NCBI GenBank assembly: GCA_024699395.1
Contig: JAILPU010000268.1
Coordinates: 1 to 11,976, forward strand
Source: Lachnospiraceae bacterium
Lineage (GTDB): Bacteria > Bacillota > Clostridia > Lachnospirales > Lachnospiraceae
Reading direction: 5' to 3'
Length of the DNA stretch: 11,976 nt
Shown: positions 1-5,100 of the stretch, in pieces
How positions within the stretch are numbered: position 1 is the stretch's first letter
How the letters are laid out: every line of letters begins with the position of its first letter
Made by a program: the position numbers and the translations under genes
Notes under the pieces: generated by a model
Told to the model about the DNA's origin: nothing
Database searches by the model: none
What the model saw: the letters and a program-made list of their open reading frames with translations, nothing else

Positions 1-1
1 C

Positions 2-481
2 CAGCGCTCCAATATCAAAACTATCTTAAACAAGATTAAATTGGGCAAACTGTGCTACGTGACAATAGCCTTAAAACAGCTTTTGTTTTTAAAAAGATGC
101 GGTGCGACAATAACCGTGGACGGTCATACCACCAAGCTCAAAAGATTTTATTTTATCGCCAATATGATACACCGATATGAAGGCGGCGGATTTATGTTCT
201 GCCCCGATGCCACAGGCGATAACGGACTTATCAATCAGTGTGTGGTGGGGGACTTTATTAAACCCCTGGTGCCGGTAGCTTTGCCCAAAGCGTTCAAGGG
301 GGAACACTATTCCATTAAAGGAATAACAAAATCATCGGGTACCGACATAACCATCGAGACTACCAAACCCGTCTGGATTCATACCGACGGCGAAGTCCAC
401 AAAAAGTCAAGCCACATTAAAGTGAGCATATCCCCCGCAAAACTTCGCCTCATCTGCCCCGATGAATCCGGCAATCCTTAA
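2..481 (+). CDS. Diacylglycerol kinase family (YegS/DagK-like) lipid kinase, C-terminal part, 5' end outside window
   Basis: The reading frame is open from the left edge, so this is the last 159 residues of a longer protein. Methionines or TTG codons inside it are not real starts. The sequence fits the C-terminal beta-sandwich half of the bacterial lipid kinase/diacylglycerol kinase fold. It has a PDATGDNGLIN segment (family pattern: pda..ddGlldv), followed by a conserved 'HTDGE' turn near the end, equivalent to the 'DGE' stretch of YegS/DagK proteins that helps build the active site. The family transfers phosphate from ATP to diacylglycerol or related lipids at the cytoplasmic face of the membrane. 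The catalytic GGDGT loop lies upstream and cannot be checked. The next gene on the same strand, a PAP2 protein, also belongs to phospholipid chemistry. No hairpin terminator is visible after the stop, so some read-through into the PAP2 gene is possible. Confidence 0.85.
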   Translation, partial: QRSNIKTILNKIKLGKLCYVTIALKQLLFLKRCGATITVDGHTTKLKRFYFIANMIHRYEGGGFMFCPDATGDNGLINQCVVGDFIKPLVPVALPKAFKGEHYSIKGITKSSGTDITIETTKPVWIHTDGEVHKKSSHIKVSISPAKLRLICPDESGNP

Positions 482-506
482 TTATTCCTTAAATATTCCT
501 TAATTC
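474..506 (+). repeat. Three 11-bp-phased direct repeats with TCCTTAA core
   Basis: TCCTTAA occurs at 475-481, 486-492 and 497-503, an exact 11-base period, i.e. one copy per helical turn. The first copy overlaps the stop codon of the lipid kinase and the last ends 5 bases before the candidate -35 element of the PAP2 gene. Direct repeats with this spacing are typical of sites for OmpR/PhoP-type response regulators, but the region is AT-rich and the functional reading is inference. Confidence 0.4.
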
Positions 507-508
507 TA

Positions 509-536
509 TTGCTTTTTACAATAAAATAGTTATAAT
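509..536 (+). promoter_or_regulatory. Candidate sigma-A promoter for the PAP2 gene
   Basis: A perfect TATAAT -10 hexamer lies at 531-536. The best -35 at a legal distance is TTGCTT at 509-514 (3 of 6 consensus bases) with a 16-base spacer. A better-looking TTTACA at 515-520 is too close. Transcription would begin around 543, giving a leader of roughly 70 bases before the ATG at 614. Good -10, weak -35. Confidence 0.5.
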
Positions 537-613
537 TCAATTTGGTACAAAAGAGTGCCAACACATACCGTTTCAATTCATTGTGATTGATGCAATCACA
601 TACAGGAGAGAAC

Positions 614-1291
614 ATGGCAAACATAAAAGCATTTATTAAAAAATACGATTACGGATTTACCATGCTGCTGTACGGAATAATCTATCTTGCGTGGTTTAAC
701 CATTTGGAGAAGAACACTCCTGCAGATTTCAGAGTAATCCATATGGCTCTTGATGATTACATTCCCTTCTGCGAATGGTTTGTACTTCCCTATTTTATAT
801 GGTTCGCATACATGCTTGGTGTGATAGTATACTTTATGTTCACGGATAAGGAAGAATACTTTAAAGTATTTACCTTCTTGGCAACGGGAATGACAGTATT
901 CCTGTTGATATCCACTCTCTTCCCCAACGGTCATCAACTTCGTCCCATGGCAATGCCCAGGAACAACGTACTGACCCACATGGTAAGATCTTTGTACAGA
1001 ACAGACACCCCCACCAATCTCTGGCCCAGCATCCATGTTTATAATTCCTTGGGTGCCAATATAGCAATCTGGCGAAGCAAGAAGTTTGGTGATAATAAGC
1101 CGGTTAAAATTGTTTCCGCAATTATTTGTACAAGCATTATTCTTTCAACAATGTTTATCAAGCAGCACTCGGTATTCGATGTGTGCACAGCTTTCATTAT
1201 GGCAGCTGTAATGTATGTACTGGTTTACAGAAAGGATCTTGTGGATACCGTCGAAACTTTGGAAACTTCAGCAGAAGCGGTTACCAACTGA
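614..1291 (+). CDS. PAP2-superfamily membrane phosphatase/phosphotransferase (inositolphosphotransferase AUR1/IPCS-like, PAP2_3 type)
   Basis: A 225-residue integral membrane protein with about six hydrophobic helices (roughly residues 14-30, 55-77, 85-105, 141-155, 163-181, 187-205). The ATG at 614 is chosen because AGGAG sits 5 bases before it; in-frame TTG/ATG codons at 587/590 lack a Shine-Dalgarno. PAP2 signatures are WPSIH (137-141, with Ser139 and His141) and KQHSVFD (183-189, with His185 as the likely nucleophile and Asp189 orienting it). The usual Arg of the SRxxxxxH motif is absent (the segment reads STMFIKQH), which is the pattern of the PAP2_3 branch related to sphingomyelin and inositol-phosphorylceramide synthases rather than classic phosphatidic acid phosphatases. 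It may therefore dephosphorylate a lipid phosphate or move a phospho-headgroup between lipids; substrate unknown. It follows a lipid kinase on the same strand. A convergent terminator ends the unit. Confidence 0.8.
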   Translation: MANIKAFIKKYDYGFTMLLYGIIYLAWFNHLEKNTPADFRVIHMALDDYIPFCEWFVLPYFIWFAYMLGVIVYFMFTDKEEYFKVFTFLATGMTVFLLISTLFPNGHQLRPMAMPRNNVLTHMVRSLYRTDTPTNLWPSIHVYNSLGANIAIWRSKKFGDNKPVKIVSAIICTSIILSTMFIKQHSVFDVCTAFIMAAVMYVLVYRKDLVDTVETLETSAEAVTN

Positions 1292-1396
1292 CCCGAGGAA
1301 ATATTCCCACATTCAGAGATTTTTCTCAAACATCTGTAAAGAAAACGCATTGCAAAACAGATATTTGCAGATATCTATAAAAAATTCAAAAAATCA

Positions 1397-1418
1397 CCCC
1401 AAGGCAAATGCCTTGGGG
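1397..1418. terminator. Bidirectional rho-independent terminator between convergent genes
   Basis: CCCCAAGGCA (1397-1406) pairs perfectly with TGCCTTGGGG (1409-1418), giving a GC-rich stem of 9-10 bp with a tight AA or AAAT loop. On the + strand it is followed by TTTATTATTTG. On the minus strand the sequence beyond it is T-rich as well, from the A-rich run at 1379-1393. It therefore serves the PAP2 gene (stop 105 bases upstream) and the glycosyltransferase (stop 16 bases away). Confidence 0.85.
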
Positions 1419-1434
1419 TTTATTATTTGTAATC

Positions 1435-2463
1435 CTAATTAAAATTAAAAATCTTCCGACAGATGGAGTAGCCCATAACCGAAATCTTACGTCCCACTTT
1501 ACCGGGAAGGTTGGTGCCGATTCCCAAGAATGCATATCTCAACCGCTTGTATAATTCCTTATCCCTGTCTTTGATATAATTCCAAAGTTCAGCTTTGCGG
1601 TCCATGTTTTCCTGTGTGCCGGACTTTAACATAAGAATTCCCGATACCGTTGTGATGATTTCAAGATAGCTTAACATATATTTATGGCAGGTGCTGTTTT
1701 TATTAACAAGCTTCTTATTGTCCACCATATAGTCGATCATCATCTTATTGACTCTGACCTGCTGATCCATCCTGCTTATCATAACAGTCTCATTGACGCT
1801 CTGGTCGTCTCTTCCGATGTAGTATTTGTAGAAATCCACATCCAGGTAATACATGGTCTTCACATAAGGCAGGGGCTTAAATACATAAAGATTATCCACA
1901 TAGAAGGTATGCTTGGGAAGATCAAGTCCGCAATCCTTCAAAAGCTTTGTCCTGTAAATAACCGAATGCATCAGTATATAACTGCCTTTTCTGAAATGAT
2001 GGCACTCATCCCAGGTAAATATCCTGTCTTTGGGAAGAATTCCTCTGTAATGGATTACCTTTTTGTTGGTAACCCCCACCTTGTCGTAGATATAATTGCT
2101 GATCATCATATCGGGAACTTTATCCTGTCTGTAAAGCTTCTTAAGGGTTCCCAGAATCTTCATATATGCTTCGTAATCCAAACTGTCGTCGGAGTCCACA
2201 ACCTTAAAATACAAACCGCTTGCATTATTAAGACCGGTCATCACCGCCGAACCGTGACCTCCGTTTTCCTGATGGATTGCCTTAACTATGGCGGGATACT
2301 GGGCGGCATACTCATCCGCTATAGCCGCCGTATCATCTTTGGTGGATCCGTCATCCACTATGAGAATCTCCACATCCTCCCCGCCGGACAAAAGGGAGCT
2401 TATACATTTTTTCATATATCCCGCCGAATTATAGCAGGGTACCGCAATAGATAAAAGTTTCAT
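1435..2463 (-). CDS. Family 2 glycosyltransferase (GT-A fold)
   Basis: A 342-residue protein. The start at 2463 is preferred over a non-ATG codon 7 residues earlier because AGGAG lies 7 bases upstream of this ATG and the fold's first strand begins right after it. GT2 hallmarks in order: SIAVPCYNS (residues 5-13, nucleotide-sugar binding strand), VDDGST (36-41), NGGHGSAV (67-74) and the metal-binding DxD-type motif VDSDD (89-93). The C-terminal half is variable and I see no clear transmembrane helix, so it is probably a cytosolic or membrane-associated enzyme. The family moves a sugar from a nucleotide-sugar to a glycan, lipid or teichoic/exopolysaccharide precursor; donor and acceptor cannot be told from sequence. 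It is the last gene of the minus-strand group, 70 bases after the nucleotidase, and may also have its own promoter. The paired gene at 614-1291 converges on it. Confidence 0.9.
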   Translation of the reverse strand: MKLLSIAVPCYNSAGYMKKCISSLLSGGEDVEILIVDDGSTKDDTAAIADEYAAQYPAIVKAIHQENGGHGSAVMTGLNNASGLYFKVVDSDDSLDYEAYMKILGTLKKLYRQDKVPDMMISNYIYDKVGVTNKKVIHYRGILPKDRIFTWDECHHFRKGSYILMHSVIYRTKLLKDCGLDLPKHTFYVDNLYVFKPLPYVKTMYYLDVDFYKYYIGRDDQSVNETVMISRMDQQVRVNKMMIDYMVDNKKLVNKNSTCHKYMLSYLEIITTVSGILMLKSGTQENMDRKAELWNYIKDRDKELYKRLRYAFLGIGTNLPGKVGRKISVMGYSICRKIFNFN

Positions 2464-2533
2464 TTTATGTCTCCTGTATAGCAATAGGGTTATATCTTAA
2501 GTTATAATAACACCCTGCGGCAGAAGTTTAAAG

Positions 2534-3496
2534 TTAAATTATTTTTAAGATTTCCTCCTGTTCATCACAGGGTCCCACAGGGACAAGTGCGGAAGGCACC
2601 ACCAGAGAAGCCTTTGATGTATGTGCTTTCTGATCGTCAAAAAATATCTGCGCTCCGAATGCTTTGAGGAAATCCTTTTTTTCCACGCCTCCCAGGAAGA
2701 AAACTTCATCCAGCTTTACGTTCCAGTTTCTTAAAGTCTTTATAACCCTCTCATGGGCAGGGGCGCTTCTCGCCGTCACAAGAGCACATCTTATGGGTGA
2801 TTCCTCACCACCCGTTACATTCCTCAAAAGATTAAGCTTCTTTAAAAAGGGAGCAAAGGGGCCTTCTTTCATGGGGATATGGGCATTGAGTCTTTCATTT
2901 TCCTCAAAAGCGCTAAGCCCTTCCTTCTGATATATTGCCTCACTGTCGGAATCAAATATCACCGCATCCCCGTCAAAAGCAATCCTGATGGGAAATTCGC
3001 ACCGTGAATCTCTTGCGCTTTGGGCATCCGGAAAAGCCATATTCACAGGAGTTTCCTCCGTGCAGATTATTCCCGCAGCAATCTTGTTATCGAGAGCATT
3101 TTTCACATCATCATGATATGCGGACAAAAACAAATCCACTTTAAAAGCCTTCAAATACGGTGAAAGCTGTGCCCCGCTTGTGAGAACGGCTCTTGTGATA
3201 TCCAGGCCGTAATATTTTATGGAGTTAAATACTCTCATGGAGGTGTCGGGGCTGTTTCTGGACATTATAACAACCTCGCACACCGGGCCGTTTTTATTGA
3301 TCTTATTAAGTTCAAGGAAGGATTTGATAAGCATAAATCCCGGGCCGGGGTTTAAGGGTTCCTCCTCGTGTTCTATCTGGTATTCACAGTAGGCATCCAC
3401 TCCGTTTTTTTCAAAAATCTCATTTTCTTTTCTGAGATTGAAAAGAGCTCTTGATGAAACTCCGATAACCATTTTGTCGTCAAGCTTATATGCCAT
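2534..3496 (-). CDS. Cytosolic 5'-nucleotidase, cN-I family (PF06189-type, HAD-like)
   Basis: A 320-residue soluble protein that hydrolyses nucleoside 5'-monophosphates (the vertebrate cN-I enzymes prefer AMP or pyrimidine nucleotides). Similarity to the cN-I family runs through the whole length: VSSRALFNL (13-21), a YQIEHEEEPLNPGPGF-type segment (39-54), VIMSRNSPDTSMRVFNSI (76-93), and the HAD motif I FDGDAVIF (174-181), where Asp175 is the expected nucleophile and Asp177 the acid/base. HAD motif II is VTARSA (240-245), the Lys of motif III is probably Lys273/274, and FFDDQ (285-289) gives the Mg-binding aspartates. All catalytic positions are present, so it should be active. The ATG at 3496 has AGGAGG 5 bases upstream. 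It starts 31 bases after the DUF1653 gene and is probably co-transcribed with it. In bacteria a role in nucleotide salvage or pool control is likely; the substrate is not determined. Confidence 0.9.
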   Translation of the reverse strand: MAYKLDDKMVIGVSSRALFNLRKENEIFEKNGVDAYCEYQIEHEEEPLNPGPGFMLIKSFLELNKINKNGPVCEVVIMSRNSPDTSMRVFNSIKYYGLDITRAVLTSGAQLSPYLKAFKVDLFLSAYHDDVKNALDNKIAAGIICTEETPVNMAFPDAQSARDSRCEFPIRIAFDGDAVIFDSDSEAIYQKEGLSAFEENERLNAHIPMKEGPFAPFLKKLNLLRNVTGGEESPIRCALVTARSAPAHERVIKTLRNWNVKLDEVFFLGGVEKKDFLKAFGAQIFFDDQKAHTSKASLVVPSALVPVGPCDEQEEILKII

Positions 3497-3527
3497 AGTT
3501 TCCTCCTGTCTTTGAAGACACCGGAAA

Positions 3528-4400
3528 CTACCTGAATTTTTCGTACTTTTCCAGTGTCATGAGACTGTTCATAAGATCGCTGTACTTTTGGTCAACCGTC
3601 ATGTTCTCATTAAACAAAACATTACAGTCTATCGCCATTACACAAAGATCGTCGTCTGTAATATCGTCCTTTATGCTTCTTAAAATCTCCATTTTTTCTC
3701 TGTAAGAGGAAGTATCAAAAAATCTGTTGAGTATCTGATCTTTCCCCGGCTTCACATCCGCCTTGGGATAAAAGGTCTTAGACTCACTATCATCAACCGC
3801 GTTTACGATATTTACAGATCCTTTTGCTACGCCGGCGTAATCGGCTGTCACATCATTACCGGCGATTGCCCCATCCACCACATTCATTGATGCAGTTGAT
3901 GAAAATGCCCCTGCGTTTGCTGAATCCATGGATGGTGCTTTCGAATATGTCCCCGCATTTGCTGAATCCACTGATGCGGTTGTTACATATGCTTCGGTAT
4001 TTGCCCCATCTGTTGTTGCTGTTGATGTATATTTTCCGGCATTTGATGCGTCTAATGAAACCGAAGAGGTTGTGAATGATTCGCTAAATGCTTCCGAATC
4101 AGATTCTACCCTCACATCGTAGGAAATATTTGTTTCGCCGCCGTTTGGGCTTACTTTTTTCTCGCCGATAATCTGCACCTTTTCAAAGCGATATTCCTGC
4201 CCCGCATTGGGATATTTATCCTTGGGAAGCCTCTCCACAAACATGGAATAGGGTCTTGCGTAGACCTTCTCCGGCTCGGATAAGCTTCTGTAAATAACCA
4301 TTGTCTCATTGGTCTCGGTATTTATTGCCGTTTGTACCACCTGATACAAATTCCCCTTAAAATGGCGGTATATACTGTTCTTCTCGGGTATCTGCAACAT
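3528..4400 (-). CDS. DUF1653 domain protein with 14-residue tandem-repeat linker and C-terminal helical domain
   Basis: A 290-residue protein, function unknown. Residues about 9-58 form a DUF1653 domain: YRHFKGNLYQVV, then ETMVIYRSL and the VYARPYSMFVERL block. DUF1653 proteins are usually a single domain of around 70-80 residues, so this one is unusually long. Residues 116-171 are four imperfect 14-residue repeats rich in Ala, Ser, Thr and Asp (typical unit: MDSANAGAFSSTAS), followed by a decayed fifth copy. This is most likely a flexible linker. Residues 220-290 look like a separate small helical domain (RFFDTSSYREKMEIL, then a long C-terminal helix). There is no signal peptide or membrane helix, so it is probably cytosolic. 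The ATG at 4400 follows GGAGGAG. It is the first gene of a likely DUF1653, nucleotidase, glycosyltransferase unit. Confidence 0.8.
   Translation of the reverse strand: MLQIPEKNSIYRHFKGNLYQVVQTAINTETNETMVIYRSLSEPEKVYARPYSMFVERLPKDKYPNAGQEYRFEKVQIIGEKKVSPNGGETNISYDVRVESDSEAFSESFTTSSVSLDASNAGKYTSTATTDGANTEAYVTTASVDSANAGTYSKAPSMDSANAGAFSSTASMNVVDGAIAGNDVTADYAGVAKGSVNIVNAVDDSESKTFYPKADVKPGKDQILNRFFDTSSYREKMEILRSIKDDITDDDLCVMAIDCNVLFNENMTVDQKYSDLMNSLMTLEKYEKFR
3888..4055 (-). repeat. Four 42-bp in-frame tandem repeats inside the DUF1653 gene
   Basis: Four units of 14 codons encode variants of [LTVM]-D-x-x-N-[AT]-x-x-[YF]-x-x-x-x-[ST]. The two middle-to-last units (residues 144-157 and 158-171) share the heptapeptide DSANAG plus flanking identity and are closely similar in DNA. 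A degenerate fifth copy continues to about 3846. Copy number could vary between strains by slippage without breaking the frame. Confidence 0.75.
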
Positions 4401-4444
4401 ATCAGACTCCTCCTCTTTTTTATATCAGTCTATGACATATCACG

Positions 4445-4473
4445 AGTATACCCCAAACTCAGACCAAAGTCAT
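4445..4473 (-). promoter_or_regulatory. Candidate promoter for the DUF1653/nucleotidase/glycosyltransferase group
   Basis: Read on the minus strand, ATGACT (4473-4468) and TATACT (4450-4445) are separated by 17 bases, matching 4/6 and 5/6 of the sigma-A hexamers. The site lies in the 78-base gap before the DUF1653 start at 4400. It is plausible but unconfirmed; the group could instead be read from the upstream small gene. Confidence 0.35.
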
Positions 4474-4478
4474 TCCTT

Positions 4479-4850
4479 TTAAGGAAGAAAAGCTATCTTT
4501 ACGGGACTTCCAATGTCAAAAATATCATTTTGAAGCAGACCCCAAACATATTCCTCCCTTTCGGATTCCTCCATCCTGTTAAATTTTATGTGATGAACGG
4601 TAACCGTAACCTCCCTGTTACTATCCACATCTACAACTCTTGTAACCGTAACTCCCGAATCCGTAAATCCCTCATCGTTCAAAAGCTTTTTTACATCCGT
4701 ACAAAGAGTTTTCTCCTGCATATTATAAAACATGGTTCTTTCCTTCTCGTTGATCTTATCCTCCCTTCCCTTTGCATAGACAAACATGCTCATCCAGCAT
4801 GAAACAAAAACAAGTACACTTACAATAATCATTTTCCTTATCTTCATCAT
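4479..4850 (-). CDS. Small membrane-anchored or exported protein of unknown function
   Basis: I do not recognise this family. With the ATG at 4850 it is 123 residues. An in-frame ATG at 4886 lacks a ribosome binding site, whereas GGTGA lies just upstream of the ATG ATG pair at 4850/4847, and the charged MKIRK followed by a hydrophobic stretch is what an N-terminal signal or anchor looks like. Residues 7-26 form one hydrophobic helix ending in FVYA-KG, which could be a signal-peptidase I site or just a membrane anchor; there is no lipobox. The remainder is an acidic, alternating alpha/beta domain outside the membrane: a KKLLNDEGF helix, two strands around VTVTRVVDVD and REVTVTVHHI, then a helix with EESEREEYVWGLLQ. 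It stands 78 bases before the DUF1653 gene on the same strand, with a candidate promoter in between. Confidence 0.6.
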   Translation of the reverse strand: MMKIRKMIIVSVLVFVSCWMSMFVYAKGREDKINEKERTMFYNMQEKTLCTDVKKLLNDEGFTDSGVTVTRVVDVDSNREVTVTVHHIKFNRMEESEREEYVWGLLQNDIFDIGSPVKIAFLP

Positions 4851-4922
4851 CTCTTCACCGTTTCCTTCTTTTAATCCAACGTCCATGAAAACCCAACCGA
4901 TTCACATCTGATTTTCCTCGGT

Positions 4923-4951
4923 TTTATCCGGTTTTCTTTTTTCTATGTAAG
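4923..4951 (-). promoter_or_regulatory. Weak candidate promoter for the small membrane-anchored protein
   Basis: On the minus strand CTTACA (4951-4946) and GATAAA (4928-4923) are 17 bases apart, each matching 4 of 6 consensus bases. It lies about 75 bases before the chosen start. The rest of 4951-5040 is AT-rich with a 9-bp tandem duplication (ATTCTATAA at 4996-5004 and 5005-5013) and no further gene. Confidence 0.25.
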
Positions 4952-5040
4952 AAGGATACAATTTTTTATGTCCTTTATTTGGGTCTTATTCTGAAATTCT
5001 ATAAATTCTATAAAATATTTCTTCGCAATTTTCTATTAAA

Positions 5041-5073
5041 AAAAATCTCCGCACACGAGGTACGGAGATTTTT
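5041..5073. terminator. Rho-independent terminator after the metallophosphoesterase gene
   Basis: AAAAATCTCCG (5041-5051) pairs perfectly with CGGAGATTTTT (5063-5073) around an 11-base loop. On the minus strand the stem runs into eight T residues, placed 28 bases after the metallophosphoesterase stop, which is a textbook intrinsic terminator for the exported-enzyme operon. It isolates that operon from the genes below 4886. The + strand side also has a T tail, so it could work both ways. Confidence 0.85.
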
Positions 5074-5100
5074 ACGCACATATAAAGTTTTACAAATCCA

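Noticed and set aside
1684..2454. A long open frame (256 codons) on the + strand
   Set aside because: It lies wholly inside the glycosyltransferase on the opposite strand, has no Shine-Dalgarno and a low-complexity Ile/His-rich product; it is a shadow of the real gene.
3846..4055. Possible CRISPR-like array from regularly spaced repeats
   Set aside because: The repeats are in frame, contiguous and imperfect at the 14-residue level, with no unique spacers; they are coding tandem repeats.
4473..4486. Short inverted repeat TTCCTT/AAGGAA at the end of the small-protein gene as a terminator
   Set aside because: Only six weak base pairs with a two-base loop, overlapping the stop codon, and no T run on the minus strand.
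4332..4802. An open frame of 156 codons on the + strand across the small-protein gene
   Set aside because: It spans two minus-strand genes and their spacer, has no ribosome binding site and no recognisable protein features.
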